Assembly: GCA_945949085.1 (NCBI GenBank)
Contig: CAMFDJ010000005.1
Coordinates: 62,001 to 126,000 of the forward strand
DNA from: an uncultured Lachnospiraceae bacterium
Lineage (GTDB): Bacteria; Bacillota; Clostridia; Lachnospirales; Lachnospiraceae
Direction: 5' to 3'
DNA length: 64,000 bases
Position numbers and translations under genes: made by a program. How positions within the stretch are numbered: position 1 is the first letter of the stretch; every line of letters begins with the position of its first letter. The notes beneath the pieces are model-generated. The model saw only the letters and a program-made list of their open reading frames with translations. It was not told the origin of the DNA and searched no databases. This document shows, one piece after another, positions 8,890-19,453 of this stretch.

Positions 8890-9795
8890 ATGCCAATCAA
8901 AGTACAGGCTGAACTTCCGGCAAAGGACATTTTGGAAAATGAAAATATATTTGTCATGGACGAGAATCGTGCGCTTCATCAGGAGATCAGACCGCTTAAG
9001 ATCTGTATTTTAAATCTGATGCCGCTGAAGGAGGAGACAGAACTTCAGCTTTTGCGTGCACTTTCCAATACACCGTTGCAGGTGGATGTAGAGTTTATGA
9101 AGACGGGGCATGTGTCGCAAAACACATCGGCCAATCATCTGAATCGTTTTTACAGCACATTTGAGGAGCTAAAGCATAATAAATACGATGGCCTCATCAT
9201 TACCGGTGCGCCGGTGGAGCAGATGGAGTTTGAAGAGGTGGATTACTGGGAGGAACTCTGTGAGATTATGGAGTGGTCTAAAACCAATGTGACCTCCACA
9301 TTCCATATTTGCTGGGGAGCACAGGCCGGACTGTATTATCATTTTCATTTGCCAAAGATCCAGCTTCCCGAAAAGCTGTTTGGTATCTTTGAGCACAAGG
9401 TCATGAATCGGAAGATACCGCTTGTCAGAGGCTTTGATGATTATTTCCTGGCACCGAATTCCAGACATACGACGGTTTCGGCCAAGGCAATTCATCAGTG
9501 TGAAGATCTGGTCGTTCTTGCAGAGTCAGAGGAGGCAGGTGTTCTTCTTTGCATGACACCGGATGGTAAGCAGATTTTTGTAATGGGACATCTGGAATAT
9601 GACCGCGTGACATTGCAGAAAGAGTATGAGAGGGATCTGTCAAAGGGACTTCCGATCGGACTTCCAAAGAATTATTTTCCGAATGATGATCCCACGCAGC
9701 GCCCGCATTTACAGTGGCGTTCCCATAGCAATAATCTTTACAGCAACTGGCTGAACTACTATGTATATCAGGTAACGCCGTATGACCTGTCATAA
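8890..9795 (+). CDS. metA: Homoserine O-acyltransferase MetA, probably acetyl-CoA specific
   Basis: Activates the hydroxyl of homoserine for methionine synthesis in the cytosol. 301 residues, colinear with E. coli MetA. The catalytic Cys lies in [10 protein letters not shown] (Cys141), and the His and Glu of the triad in MGHLEYD. The residue matching Gly111 of E. coli MetA is Glu110 here (GAPVEQM). Work on Bacillus MetA showed that Glu at this site favours acetyl-CoA over succinyl-CoA, so the product is probably O-acetylhomoserine. The gene has its own predicted promoter and is followed by an unrelated flavoprotein gene. No other methionine genes are nearby. Confidence 0.95.
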   Translation: MPIKVQAELPAKDILENENIFVMDENRALHQEIRPLKICILNLMPLKEETELQLLRALSNTPLQVDVEFMKTGHVSQNTSANHLNRFYSTFEELKHNKYDGLIITGAPVEQMEFEEVDYWEELCEIMEWSKTNVTSTFHICWGAQAGLYYHFHLPKIQLPEKLFGIFEHKVMNRKIPLVRGFDDYFLAPNSRHTTVSAKAIHQCEDLVVLAESEEAGVLLCMTPDGKQIFVMGHLEYDRVTLQKEYERDLSKGLPIGLPKNYFPNDDPTQRPHLQWRSHSNNLYSNWLNYYVYQVTPYDLS

Positions 9796-9927
9796 TCGAT
9801 ATGGATATGTGTCATATCGGCAGGAAAGTCTGCGGTAGGAAGCGTGGTTCACAGACCGGTAACGGGGCGTGTGATCATACAATGAAAAAATATATGGATA
9901 AAAATGTGATTTACGGAGGAAAAAGAC

Positions 9928-11106
9928 ATGAGTAATGTTACAATCAGTGACAGTATCCGATATATCGGAGCAGATGACAGGGATTTGGATTTGTTTGAAG
10001 GGCAATACGTGGTGCCAAACGGAATGGCATATAATTCTTATCTGATTCTGGATGAGAAAATTGCGGTTATGGATACGGCAGATGCCAGGGTGGAAGATAT
10101 TTGGTTTTCCAATCTGGAACGTGAGCTCGCGGGCAGAATGCCTGATTATCTTGTAGTTTCGCATATGGAGCCGGATCATGGCTCTCTGATCTGGAAGTTT
10201 GCCCGGAAGTATCCGGATGCCAAAATTGTCGGAAGTGCAAAGACCTTTGAACTGATCAGGCAGTTCTTTTTGACGGAGATTGCTGATGAGAGACGTGTTG
10301 TTGTGAAGGAAAATGACAGTATTTCGCTGGGGCAGCACACATTGACGTTCATCATGGCTCCTATGGTGCACTGGCCGGAGGTCATGTTCAGTTATGAATC
10401 CGGGGAAAAAGTTCTTTTTGCTGCTGATGCATTCGGCAAGTTCGGAGCACTTGATACGGATGAGGATTGGGCTTGTGAGGCGAGGAGATATTATTTTAAC
10501 ATTGTTGGAAAATACGGGCCGCAGGTACAGGCGGTACTGAAAAAAGCCGCAGCACTTGATATAGCAACGATCTGTCCTCTGCATGGACCGATCCTGCAGG
10601 GAGAGCTTGGCAGTTATCTTGAAAAATATGATATCTGGAGCAGTTACAGACCGGAGAATGCAGGTGTGCTGGTGGCATACGCTTCCGTGCATGGGTATAC
10701 GAAAAAGGCTGCAGAGAAAATGGCAGAGGAGCTGACAAAAGCAGGCTGCCCTAAGGTGTCGATTACCGATCTGTGCAGGGATGATATGGCGGAGGCGCTT
10801 GAGGATGCATTCCGTTATGATACGATGGTATTGGCGAGCATCACTTATAACAATGAGATGCTTACACAGATGAATACCTTTTTACATATGTTGAAGGCGA
10901 AAGCATATCAAAAACGACGCGTTGCGCTGATTGAGAATGGAAGCTGGGCTCCTTCGGCTGCAAAGAGCATGCGCAGTATGCTTGAGACAATGAAGGAGAT
11001 TGAGGTGGTTGATCCGGTCATTACAATCCGCTCTGCAATGACACCGGAAAATGAGAGGCAGATCAGAGAGCTTGCCGAGAAGCTTTGCGAGTCATATGGT
11101 GAATGA
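9928..11106 (+). CDS. FprA family flavodiiron protein
   Basis: 392-residue A-type flavoprotein that reduces O2 (and sometimes NO) to protect anaerobes. The N-terminal metallo-beta-lactamase fold carries the diiron ligands: His79, Glu81, Asp83 and His84 in SHMEPDHG, a His in MVHWPE (~148), an Asp in AADAFG (~165) and a His in CPLHGP (~226). The C-terminal flavodoxin domain starts near residue 250 (AGVLVAYASVHGYTKK) and binds FMN. There is no rubredoxin domain, so it needs an external electron donor. ACGGAGG precedes the ATG. It fits an obligate anaerobe and stands alone between metA and a kinase gene. Confidence 0.95.
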   Translation: MSNVTISDSIRYIGADDRDLDLFEGQYVVPNGMAYNSYLILDEKIAVMDTADARVEDIWFSNLERELAGRMPDYLVVSHMEPDHGSLIWKFARKYPDAKIVGSAKTFELIRQFFLTEIADERRVVVKENDSISLGQHTLTFIMAPMVHWPEVMFSYESGEKVLFAADAFGKFGALDTDEDWACEARRYYFNIVGKYGPQVQAVLKKAAALDIATICPLHGPILQGELGSYLEKYDIWSSYRPENAGVLVAYASVHGYTKKAAEKMAEELTKAGCPKVSITDLCRDDMAEALEDAFRYDTMVLASITYNNEMLTQMNTFLHMLKAKAYQKRRVALIENGSWAPSAAKSMRSMLETMKEIEVVDPVITIRSAMTPENERQIRELAEKLCESYGE

Positions 11107-11185
11107 TTTTAAGGTGGCACCGAAGGGTATTGATATAACAGGGCTTTTGCCGTGAAACGACGGTGAAAGAGCAGGGGGATCCGGT

Positions 11186-13951
11186 ATGAAGCACGAAGGA
11201 AAAAGGAAAGTTGGGACAGCGGCATGGGTGGTTTATATGCTGTGTACTTTTATGATGCTGGCGATGGCGTGGATGAATGATTGGAGCATTGGTGTAACGT
11301 GGCAGCTTTGCGCATTGGCATGTCTGGTATCACTGGTCACATTTCTTCCCGGAGTAAGTATGCAGTTGCAGGCATATATCCTTATGATCTGTGCATTTGC
11401 CGATATTTTTACCTGCAGCATTTTGGAAGGGGATTTATATCCATCCCTGATTGTACTGCTTGGGGAAGCGGTTATGATCTCTATTTATAAGAATGAGAAA
11501 CTTCTTTTTTTGCAGATGGCACTTTCCGCGGGGCTGATTGCGGTAGATGGAGTGCTTTTCGGCTCCTTGAGCGGGCAGAGCCGGGAATATCTTTTGGGCT
11601 TTTTTGTGCGTATCAGCGTACTTTTTGCTGCACAGTTCTATCTGCTTTTATTTATACGTATGATGAATAAAAGTGAAGAAAGATTGCGCAGGAGCGTTGT
11701 GGAGGCACGAAGGGCAGAACATTATAAGTCGGACTTCCTGGCCAATATGAGTCATGAGATCCGTACACCGATGAATGCCATTATCGGTATGTGTGAACTG
11801 ATTTTGCGTGAAAATGATCTTTCCGAACCGGTCAGAGAGAATTGTTTCAATATTCAGACAGCCGGCAGAAGTCTGCTTGAGATCATCAATGATATTCTTG
11901 ATTTTTCCAAAATTGAGTCAGGAAAAATGGAACTGATCCATGATGAATTCAATATCGCATCCCTGCTTAACGATGTGATCAACATGTCTGTAGCCAGAAA
12001 GGGAGATAAGAGGATTGAGATCATTGTCAGAGCGGATACTGATATTCCGCAGGGACTCATTGGAGATGAAGTGCGTATCCGGCAGGTGATCATCAATCTG
12101 ATGACAAATGCCATTAAATTTACGGAGAAGGGCAGCGTCACGCTTTCTGTTGCCTATACACATCAGGAGTATGGTGCAAATCTTTTCGTTTCGGTTGAGG
12201 ACACCGGTATTGGCATCACGGAGGAAAATATTGAAAAACTGTTTACAAGCTTCCGGCAGGTAGATACCAAGAAGAATCGCGCTGTGGAGGGAACCGGACT
12301 GGGACTTGCCATTTCCAAGCAGATGATTCAGGCTATGGGTGGCTTTATGAGTGTTAAGAGCGAGTACGGAAAGGGTTCTGTATTTCGTTTTGTGATTCCG
12401 CTGGAGGTATCAGACAGAACACCCTTTGTGCAGATCAAAAATCCTGACAAAATCCATGCGGCAGTCTGTCTGGATGATGAGATGTTTAGCGGCAATTACC
12501 GGAAAATGTTTGAAGAGTTCGGAGAAAAACTGGCAATTGATTTTACAGTCTGCAAAACAATGATGGAACTGGAAAAGCTGATGGAGAAAAAGACGCTCAC
12601 GCATTGTTTTGTCGGACAGGGAAAATATATCAACGGTTCAGAATATTATAAAGCCCTTGCGCAGAAGATGGAACTGTTTGTGATACAGGACAGGCAGGAA
12701 GATATCATTTTGCCCAAGAATATCAAATGTCTGTACAAACCGTTTTATATCTTGTCGCTTGTGTCAGCGCTGAATAATGAAAATCTGGTGCTGAATTTAA
12801 GCAACAGCAGAAAACAGGAGACACATTTTGTGGCACCTAAGGCACGCATTCTGATTGTTGACGATAATGCGATCAATCTGAAGGTTGCGGCCGGATTGAT
12901 GCGACCCTATCATATGCAGATCATGACGGCAGAGAGTGGACCGGCGGCAATCAGTATGCTTCGTTCCAAAGATATCGATCTGGTGTTTATGGATCATATG
13001 ATGCCGCAGATGGACGGGGTAGAAGCAACGCGTATCATTCGTGATATGCCGGAGCCTTATTATAAGGAACTTCCGATCATCGCGCTGACGGCAAATGCTG
13101 TCAACGGTGTGCGAGAGCGATTTATTCAGGCAGGCTTTGACGATTTTCTGGCGAAACCCATTGAACTCAATGCGCTTGATCGTATCCTGCGGTATTATCT
13201 GCCACATGAGTATCTGCAAAGACCGATTGAGAATGCATCCAGGGAAAATGAGACACTGCCGCAACCGGAACAGGGCAGAAATCAGTCTGTTGCACTCTTT
13301 GATCCGGATATGGGACTTCGATTTACCGGCGGAGATATGGAGGCATATCTGGATATTCTTGCACTCTATGCAAAAAAGGGCAGGGAAAAGATTGAGCAGA
13401 TCAGAACGCTTGCCGGGCAGAAGGATATTGCCGGTTATGTGATAGAGGTACATGCGCTGAAGAGTACTTCCTTAAGCATTGGTGCGGCTTCTCTTTCTGA
13501 ATATGCAAAAAAATTGGAGTTTGCCGGAAAGGCCGGAGATGAACAGACTGTGGGTGCGGAAACCGAAAATCTCCTGTCCCTGTATGAAAAAGTGATTGAT
13601 ACCATAAACGAGTATCTGGAACAGTTCCGTGAGGAAAGCGCTGAGCGGGAGGAAGAACCTGTCTGCTGGAGAGAAATTGGTAAGGAGGCACTTATGGATG
13701 TCCTGGCGCGTGCAAGGCAGGCATGTGACGGTTTTGACTGTGATTCCTTAAATGCCCTTGCACAGGAAGTAAATGGATATGTGTTTGACGGAATCTCGGT
13801 TTCTCCATATTTCAGTAAGGCTGCATCGCTTGCGGAAGATTTTGAATATGACGAGGCAAGACATAGTATCGAGCAATTTCTGACTGATCTTGAGAACGTG
13901 CAGAGCAGTAAGAAAGATACAGGAGCATCGGAAAGCGGGGCAGAACAATGA
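11186..13951 (+). CDS. Membrane hybrid sensor histidine kinase with two receiver-like domains and Hpt domain
   Basis: 921 residues. About six hydrophobic segments cover residues 12-160, without a large extracellular loop. HisKA has His190 in NMSHEIRTPM. The ATPase domain has VRIRQVIINLMTNAIKFTEKG (N box), EDTGIGI and GTGLGLAIS. A region at about 428-545 looks like a degenerate receiver with no clear acceptor Asp. A full receiver follows at about 556-680 (LIVDDNAIN, VFMDHMMPQMDG, AKPIE), then an Hpt domain with its His in VHALKSTSLSIGA (~755), then ~110 residues that are not assigned. This is the His-Asp-His relay layout of unorthodox kinases. The stop overlaps the ATG of degV by four bases, so the two are translationally coupled. 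The target is unknown; no separate response regulator is nearby. Confidence 0.93.
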   Translation: MKHEGKRKVGTAAWVVYMLCTFMMLAMAWMNDWSIGVTWQLCALACLVSLVTFLPGVSMQLQAYILMICAFADIFTCSILEGDLYPSLIVLLGEAVMISIYKNEKLLFLQMALSAGLIAVDGVLFGSLSGQSREYLLGFFVRISVLFAAQFYLLLFIRMMNKSEERLRRSVVEARRAEHYKSDFLANMSHEIRTPMNAIIGMCELILRENDLSEPVRENCFNIQTAGRSLLEIINDILDFSKIESGKMELIHDEFNIASLLNDVINMSVARKGDKRIEIIVRADTDIPQGLIGDEVRIRQVIINLMTNAIKFTEKGSVTLSVAYTHQEYGANLFVSVEDTGIGITEENIEKLFTSFRQVDTKKNRAVEGTGLGLAISKQMIQAMGGFMSVKSEYGKGSVFRFVIPLEVSDRTPFVQIKNPDKIHAAVCLDDEMFSGNYRKMFEEFGEKLAIDFTVCKTMMELEKLMEKKTLTHCFVGQGKYINGSEYYKALAQKMELFVIQDRQEDIILPKNIKCLYKPFYILSLVSALNNENLVLNLSNSRKQETHFVAPKARILIVDDNAINLKVAAGLMRPYHMQIMTAESGPAAISMLRSKDIDLVFMDHMMPQMDGVEATRIIRDMPEPYYKELPIIALTANAVNGVRERFIQAGFDDFLAKPIELNALDRILRYYLPHEYLQRPIENASRENETLPQPEQGRNQSVALFDPDMGLRFTGGDMEAYLDILALYAKKGREKIEQIRTLAGQKDIAGYVIEVHALKSTSLSIGAASLSEYAKKLEFAGKAGDEQTVGAETENLLSLYEKVIDTINEYLEQFREESAEREEEPVCWREIGKEALMDVLARARQACDGFDCDSLNALAQEVNGYVFDGISVSPYFSKAASLAEDFEYDEARHSIEQFLTDLENVQSSKKDTGASESGAEQ

Positions 13952-14808
13952 AGAAGATTGGAGTAACAACAGAGTGTGTCTGTGATTTGCCGGAGAATTA
14001 TTTTGAAAAGCACGAGGTGCCGGTTGTCTATTTTTATATCACAACAGAAACAGGGCGTTTTCGAGATGTCTATGAAGTGACTGCCGGCAATATGATAGAG
14101 TATCTGGAACAGGGGAAGAAGCGCGTGCAGACCAATGCACCGGAGGTTAAGGAATTCATGACCTTCTTTGCACAACAGCTGAAGCAATATGAGCAGATCA
14201 TACATATCGGTATCACGGATCAGGTGAGTCTTTCTTATCGAAATGCACTGGAAGCCGTCAGTCTGATGGGAGAAGAAGGGAAACGCATTCATCTTGTGGA
14301 TTCAGGACATCTCTCAACCGGGATGGGATTTGTAGTAATCAAAGCAGTGGAACTCCGGGATGCGGGAAAATCAGTCTCAGATATCATCGCAGAGCTTGAT
14401 GTGATGAAAAAAAGGATTTCGACAAGTTTTATTGCGCCGGATGCAGAATATCTGTATCAGAATGGAAAGGTAGGCAAATTGTCGCGCAATATTTGCCGTG
14501 CTTTCCAGCTTCATCCGATTCTCAAGATGAAAAACGGTAAAATATCTCTTGGTGGGTTTAAGGTCGGTCATTATCATAGGGCTGTTTTGCGCTATGTAAG
14601 AGAGGAATTAAAAAGAGAAAATAATATACAAAAGGACAGAATTTTTATCACACATACAGGTTGTCCTGTCCGGTTTATCAACGAGGTAAAGGAGGAAGTT
14701 GCCGCACATGGTCCCTTCGAGAAGGTTATTGTGACAAAGGCTTCCGCTACCATCTCCTGTAACTGCGGTGTTGAGACACTTGGTGTACTATATCAGATGA
14801 AGGAATAG
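13948..14808 (+). CDS. DegV family fatty-acid-binding protein
   Basis: 286 residues. DegV proteins bind long-chain acyl chains in a two-domain fold; in Gram-positives some (FakB) present fatty acid to the kinase FakA. Seen here are the N-terminal KIGVTTECVCDLPENY (family usually TDSxxDLP), the middle VDSGHLSTGMGF matching the VDS-S-G acyl-contact region, and the C-terminal ITHTGCP. The start overlaps the upstream kinase gene (ATGA). No FakA-like gene is in the window. The gene ends at a strong bidirectional terminator. Ligand and partner are unknown. Confidence 0.9.
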   Translation: MKKIGVTTECVCDLPENYFEKHEVPVVYFYITTETGRFRDVYEVTAGNMIEYLEQGKKRVQTNAPEVKEFMTFFAQQLKQYEQIIHIGITDQVSLSYRNALEAVSLMGEEGKRIHLVDSGHLSTGMGFVVIKAVELRDAGKSVSDIIAELDVMKKRISTSFIAPDAEYLYQNGKVGKLSRNICRAFQLHPILKMKNGKISLGGFKVGHYHRAVLRYVREELKRENNIQKDRIFITHTGCPVRFINEVKEEVAAHGPFEKVIVTKASATISCNCGVETLGVLYQMKE

Positions 14809-14824
14809 AAATAGAAGCAATAAA

Positions 14825-14850
14825 AGCAGCCCGCCCGGGCTGCTTTTTGT
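14825..14850. terminator. Bidirectional terminator between degV and the activase gene
   Basis: Perfect 8-bp stem AGCAGCCC/GGGCTGCT (14825-14832, 14837-14844) with a 4-base loop. T4 follows on the + strand and TTTTA on the - strand. It lies between convergent genes and can serve both. Confidence 0.92.
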
Positions 14851-14865
14851 GATATCAATAGGCAT

Positions 14866-17800
14866 TTAATTGTGATGTTTGGTCTCTTCAAGCTTTTTGT
14901 TTGCCGTGGAGAGCATCAGCTTGATACGGTTAAGCTGATTGACTTCGCTTGCACCCGGATCGTAATCAATGGCAACAATGTTGGCATCCGGATAACGATG
15001 TCTGATTTCCTTGATAACACCTTTGCCAACGACATGGTTGGGGAGACAGCCGAAAGGCTGCGTGCAGACAATATTGGTTGTACCGCTGTGGATCAGCTCA
15101 AGCATTTCTCCGGTCAAAAACCATCCTTCACCGGTCTGATTGCCTATGGAGACGATACTGCTTGCATTTTCTGCAAGTTCATAAATATTGGCAGGAGCAT
15201 CAAAGTGCTTTGATTTTTGGGTCGCTTTTGCATAACTGCCGCGCACGATGTTGATTGCTTTTATGCCGATCCTGCAGAGCAGTGCTGCTTTTTTGCTTGT
15301 GCCCAGATGCTCTGCTTTATAAATCTGGTTGTAGAAACAGTAGAGCATGAAATCGATCAGATCAGGACATACGGCTTCGGCACCTTCTGCCTCTAAAAGC
15401 TCTGCCAGATGATTGTTGGCAGCGGGAAGGAATTTTACCAGAATTTCACCGACAATACCGACTCTGGCTTTTCGTTCTTCCGCAATCGGAATTGCATCAA
15501 ATTCCTGTATGATCTGCCTGCACATCTTTTTGAATCTGCCATAAGAGACATGCTTGCCGGACAAAAATTCCTGACAGATTTTTTTCCATTTCTCGTGAAC
15601 GGCATTGACACTTCCTTTTTTAAGTTCATAAGGACGCATGCGGTAAACGCAGCGCATAAAGATATCGCCGAACACAGCACCGTAGGCAACACGCAAAAGA
15701 AGCTTTGCATTTAACTGAAATCCCGGATTGGATTCCAGTCCGCTTGACATATTCACAGAAATGACCGGAATATGCTGCAGGTTTGCTTTGGCAAGTGCAC
15801 GTCTGATAAAACCGATATAATTGGTAGCACGACATCCGCCGCCTGTCTGTGACATGACGACTGCGGTTTTGTTCAGATCATATTTGCCGGAGAGCAGTGC
15901 ATCCATAATCTGTCCGACTACAATGAGCGACGGATAGCAGGCATCGTTGTTGACATATTTCAGTCCCGTGTCCACTGCATGCCGGTTGTCGGAAGGAAGC
16001 ACCTCCAAATGATAGCCGTTTGCACGAAAAGCCGGTTCGATCACATCAAAGTGGAACGGTGACATCTGGGGACAGAGAATCGTGTAGTCTTTTCGCATCT
16101 CTTCCGTGAATATGACTCTGTTCATTGCCGCAGAGTGTACCACGCGTTCCTCGTGCTTTTGTTCCTTGACACGCAGGGCGGCAAGCAGAGAACGCACGCG
16201 GATACGGGCAGCCCCCAGATTGTTGACTTCATCAATTTTCAGGCATGTATATATTTTATCACTTCCGGTCAGTATGTCACTCACCTGATCGGTTGTCACG
16301 GCATCCAGTCCACAGCCAAAGGAGTTGAGCTGAATGAGATCAAGATTATTGACCGTTCTGACATAGGAAGCGGCTGCATACAGGCGTGAGTGATACATCC
16401 ACTGATCCGACACGAGAAGAGGACGCTCCGGCCAACCGAGATGGGAAACGGAGTCCTCTGTCAGGACGGCAATGCCATAGGAGGTAATCAGCTCCGGTAT
16501 TCCATGATTGATTTCAGGATCAATATGATAAGGGCGACCTGCCAGTACAATGCCTCTTTTGCCTGTCTCATTCAGATATGCGATGGTTTCCTCGCCCTTT
16601 TTCCTGATATCCAGGCGGGCATTTTCCTGTTCATCCCATGCTTCATCAATGGCCTGTGCCACCTGTGCAGCGGGAATGTCGGGGAATTCTTTGATCAGCA
16701 CCTGTTTGATGGTGTCAGGGCTTTCAAAGGAGAGGAAAGGATTGTGGAAACGGACCTGACCGTTTCCGATCTCTTCGACATTATTCTTGATATTCTCCGA
16801 ATAAGAGGTAACGATCGGACAATTGTAATGGTTCCCGGCTCCTTTTACCTCTTTCCGTTCATAAAAAAGTGCCGGATAGAAGATATAGGGTACATGCTGC
16901 CTGATCAGCCATGTCACATGTCCGTGTGCCAGCTTGGCCGGGTAACATTCGGATTCACTGGGGATAGACTCAATGCCAAGTTCATAAATCTGATGCGTAG
17001 AGACAGGAGAGAGTACCACCTGGAATTTCAGCTTCGTAAAGAAGGTAAACCAGAATGGGTAATTCTCATACATGTTCAGAACGCGGGGAATGCCGACCTG
17101 TCCTCTGACTGCCTGATCGGCAGGTAAGGGTTCATAATCAAAAATGCGTTTTAACTTATAATCAAACAGATTCGGAATGTTGTTTTTATTCTTTTCCTTG
17201 CCGATGCCTCTCTCGCAACGATTACCGGAAATATATTGTCTGCCGCCCGTAAACTGGTTGATTGTGAGTCGGCAGTGATTGATACAGCCCTGACATTTGG
17301 CCATGCGTGTTGTAAATTCCAAAGATTTGATCTTATCGATGGAAAGCATGCTGGTGGTGACAGCAGGCTGATCAAATGACGCGTCACAGGAAGCTTCCTT
17401 TTCATGGAAGCGCTCTTTGGCGATCAGAGCTGCGCCGAATGCACCCATGATGCCGGCAATGTCAGGTCTGACAGCCTCACACCCCGCAATCTTTTCAAAA
17501 CTGCGCAGGACTGCGTCGTTATAGAAGGTGCCGCCCTGTACCACGATTTTTTTGCCAAGTTCAGAGGCATCCGATACCTTGATAACCTTGAATAATGCAT
17601 TTTTGATCACAGAGTAAGCAAGTCCGGCAGAGATATCGGCTACGCTGGCACCTTCCTTTTGTGCCTGTTTGACTTTGGAGTTCATAAATACGGTACAACG
17701 CGTGCCGAGATCAATCGGGTTTTTGGCAAACAAAGCCTCCTTTGCGAAATCCTCAACGGAATAATTCAGGGATTTGGCAAAGGTTTCAATAAAGGAACCG

Positions 17801-19149
17801 CAGCCGGAGGAACATGCTTCATTGAGCTGCACGCTATCGACAGTGCCGTTCTTAATCTTGATACATTTCATGTCCTGCCCGCCGATGTCTAAGATACAGT
17901 CAACGTCAGGAGAGAAGAATGCTGCCGCATAGTAGTGGGCAACAGTTTCCACTTCGCCTTCATCTAAGAGAAAAGCAGCCTTCATCAGCGCCTCTCCGTA
18001 GCCTGTGGAGCATGCATGACAGATGCGTGCGTCCTCGGGAAGCTGTGCGTAAATGTCCTGAAAAGCACTGATTGCTGTCTTTAAAGGACTGCCGTTATTG
18101 CCGGAATAGAAGGAATAGAGCAGCCTGCCGTCCTCGGAGATTAGCGCAACCTTTGTCGTCGTAGAGCCGGCATCGATGCCGAGATAACAGTTCCCGTGAT
18201 AATCGGAAAGCATGGCGGTGCGCACCTTATGGGAATTGTGACGCGATGTAAACAGTTCGTATTCCGTTTTTGTCTCAAATAAAGGAGAAAGTCTTTCGAC
18301 TTCAAATTCAATTTTAAGGTCGGAGGAGAGTTTATCTACCAGCTCCTGCAGACTGTAAATCACATTTCCCTGCGCATTTAATGCAGATCCGATGGCTGCG
18401 AACAGGTGCGAATTTTCAGGGACGATGGTGTGCTGCTCATCCAGCTTTAAGGTGCGGATAAAGGCCTCTTTCAGCTCAGATAAGAAGTGGAGCGGACCGC
18501 CTAAGAAGGCAACATGACCACGGATCGGTTTACCGCAGGCAAGACCTGAAATCGTCTGATTGACAACCGCCTGGAAAATAGAGGCTGCCAGATCTTCTTT
18601 GGTTGCACCATCGTTGATCAGAGGCTGGATATCCGTCTTGGCAAATACACCACATCTGGCAGCAATGGTATAAAGGGACTGATACCCCTTTGCATATTCG
18701 TTCAGACCGCCGGCATCTGTCATCAGAAGTGATGCCATCTGGTCGATAAAGGAACCTGTTCCGCCTGCGCAGATACCGTTCATACGCTGTTCTACGTTGC
18801 CGCCCTCAAAATAGATAATCTTGGCATCCTCGCCGCCAAGCTCAATGGCAACATCAGTCTGCGGCGCCTGCTGCTTTAAGGCAGTGGAGACGGCGATGAC
18901 TTCCTGCGTAAACGGTACGGCGATGCAATTTGCAAGGGCCAGACCGCCCGAGCCGGTGATGACGGGAGAAACCATAAGGTTGCCGTGCTGCGCATAAGCG
19001 TCTTTTAGCAGATCGCGCAGTGTTTCCCGTATATTGGCAAAATGACGTCTGTATTCGGAATAAACTATGGTATGTGATGCATCTAAAATTGCAATTTTAA
19101 CTGTAGTGGAACCTATATCAATGCCGAGTGATAAACATTCCGGGTTCAT
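14866..19149 (-). CDS. Fused 2-hydroxyacyl-CoA dehydratase activase-type protein (two ASKHA domains plus DUF2229 and dehydratase-like C part)
   Basis: 1427 residues. Two tandem BadF/HgdC-type ATPase domains are visible. The first (about 5-262) starts [13 protein letters not shown] and has CAGGTGSF and [11 protein letters not shown]. The second (about 322-575) starts [13 protein letters not shown] and has CSSGCGSF and [11 protein letters not shown]. In HgdC-type activases the two Cys of these motifs hold a [4Fe-4S] cluster between subunits. A DUF2229 region follows from about 620 with CQGCINHC, then a long part with scattered Cys resembling dehydratase D-type components. The family uses ATP to push electrons to very low potential. 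The acceptor is unknown, and no separate dehydratase subunits are in the window. It is monocistronic on the - strand with a good promoter at 19211-19239. Confidence 0.9.
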   Translation of the reverse strand: MNPECLSLGIDIGSTTVKIAILDASHTIVYSEYRRHFANIRETLRDLLKDAYAQHGNLMVSPVITGSGGLALANCIAVPFTQEVIAVSTALKQQAPQTDVAIELGGEDAKIIYFEGGNVEQRMNGICAGGTGSFIDQMASLLMTDAGGLNEYAKGYQSLYTIAARCGVFAKTDIQPLINDGATKEDLAASIFQAVVNQTISGLACGKPIRGHVAFLGGPLHFLSELKEAFIRTLKLDEQHTIVPENSHLFAAIGSALNAQGNVIYSLQELVDKLSSDLKIEFEVERLSPLFETKTEYELFTSRHNSHKVRTAMLSDYHGNCYLGIDAGSTTTKVALISEDGRLLYSFYSGNNGSPLKTAISAFQDIYAQLPEDARICHACSTGYGEALMKAAFLLDEGEVETVAHYYAAAFFSPDVDCILDIGGQDMKCIKIKNGTVDSVQLNEACSSGCGSFIETFAKSLNYSVEDFAKEALFAKNPIDLGTRCTVFMNSKVKQAQKEGASVADISAGLAYSVIKNALFKVIKVSDASELGKKIVVQGGTFYNDAVLRSFEKIAGCEAVRPDIAGIMGAFGAALIAKERFHEKEASCDASFDQPAVTTSMLSIDKIKSLEFTTRMAKCQGCINHCRLTINQFTGGRQYISGNRCERGIGKEKNKNNIPNLFDYKLKRIFDYEPLPADQAVRGQVGIPRVLNMYENYPFWFTFFTKLKFQVVLSPVSTHQIYELGIESIPSESECYPAKLAHGHVTWLIRQHVPYIFYPALFYERKEVKGAGNHYNCPIVTSYSENIKNNVEEIGNGQVRFHNPFLSFESPDTIKQVLIKEFPDIPAAQVAQAIDEAWDEQENARLDIRKKGEETIAYLNETGKRGIVLAGRPYHIDPEINHGIPELITSYGIAVLTEDSVSHLGWPERPLLVSDQWMYHSRLYAAASYVRTVNNLDLIQLNSFGCGLDAVTTDQVSDILTGSDKIYTCLKIDEVNNLGAARIRVRSLLAALRVKEQKHEERVVHSAAMNRVIFTEEMRKDYTILCPQMSPFHFDVIEPAFRANGYHLEVLPSDNRHAVDTGLKYVNNDACYPSLIVVGQIMDALLSGKYDLNKTAVVMSQTGGGCRATNYIGFIRRALAKANLQHIPVISVNMSSGLESNPGFQLNAKLLLRVAYGAVFGDIFMRCVYRMRPYELKKGSVNAVHEKWKKICQEFLSGKHVSYGRFKKMCRQIIQEFDAIPIAEERKARVGIVGEILVKFLPAANNHLAELLEAEGAEAVCPDLIDFMLYCFYNQIYKAEHLGTSKKAALLCRIGIKAINIVRGSYAKATQKSKHFDAPANIYELAENASSIVSIGNQTGEGWFLTGEMLELIHSGTTNIVCTQPFGCLPNHVVGKGVIKEIRHRYPDANIVAIDYDPGASEVNQLNRIKLMLSTANKKLEETKHHN

Positions 19150-19210
19150 ATGTAATCATCCTTCCAAATATAAGTAATCTTACAATTCTCGTTTTTTGAC
19201 ACCGTTTTTA

Positions 19211-19239
19211 ATTATACGACAACGATTTGTAAAGTGCAA
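19211..19239 (-). promoter_or_regulatory. Predicted promoter of the activase gene
   Basis: Read on the - strand: TTGCAC (19234-19239), 17-base spacer, perfect TATAAT (19211-19216). It lies 62 bases before the ATG. Confidence 0.8.
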
Positions 19240-19335
19240 TTGCCATTTTTTTCTATAATATTAATATTTCATAAAAAGCATACGTTTGTTTTGTGAAAAT
19301 TGCATTAAATATATGGAAAATGCTATGACAGTCGG

Positions 19336-19364
19336 TTTACTTTCCATGCTTTCCATGATACACT
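19336..19364 (+). promoter_or_regulatory. Predicted promoter of the rhomboid-like gene
   Basis: TTTACT (19336-19341), 17-base spacer, TACACT (19359-19364), about 90 bases before the ATG. Both hexamers are imperfect. Confidence 0.5.
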
Positions 19365-19453
19365 ACGTAATGTGAAAATATATGTATCCGCCACGGCGCA
19401 GATTGCGTGACATGAGCGGAAACAAAAGCTGGAAGAATTGGAGAGAATAGAGC

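Larger units (their letters stand above)
19150..19453. other. Divergent intergenic region, AT-rich, with two opposing promoters
   Basis: 304 bases without a gene between the divergent activase and rhomboid-like genes. Apart from one predicted promoter for each side (listed separately), I see AT-rich sequence and no repeat, riboswitch or small ORF that I can support. Confidence 0.7.

Noticed and set aside
9797..9819. Hairpin CGATATG/CATATCG after metA as a terminator
   Set aside because: Seven AT-rich pairs and no T-run follow, so it does not qualify as an intrinsic terminator.
9790..10692. 300-residue open frame on the - strand across the flavodiiron gene
   Set aside because: It is antisense to fprA, whose metal ligands and flavodoxin domain are clear. 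The - strand protein is rich in His, Arg and Cys without any fold signature.
13435..14292. 285-residue open frame on the - strand across the hybrid kinase and degV
   Set aside because: It runs antisense to two well-supported genes, has no ribosome binding site and no recognisable domain.
16390..17127. 245-residue + strand open frame inside the activase gene
   Set aside because: Shadow frame of the - strand activase. The activase motifs run through the same bases.
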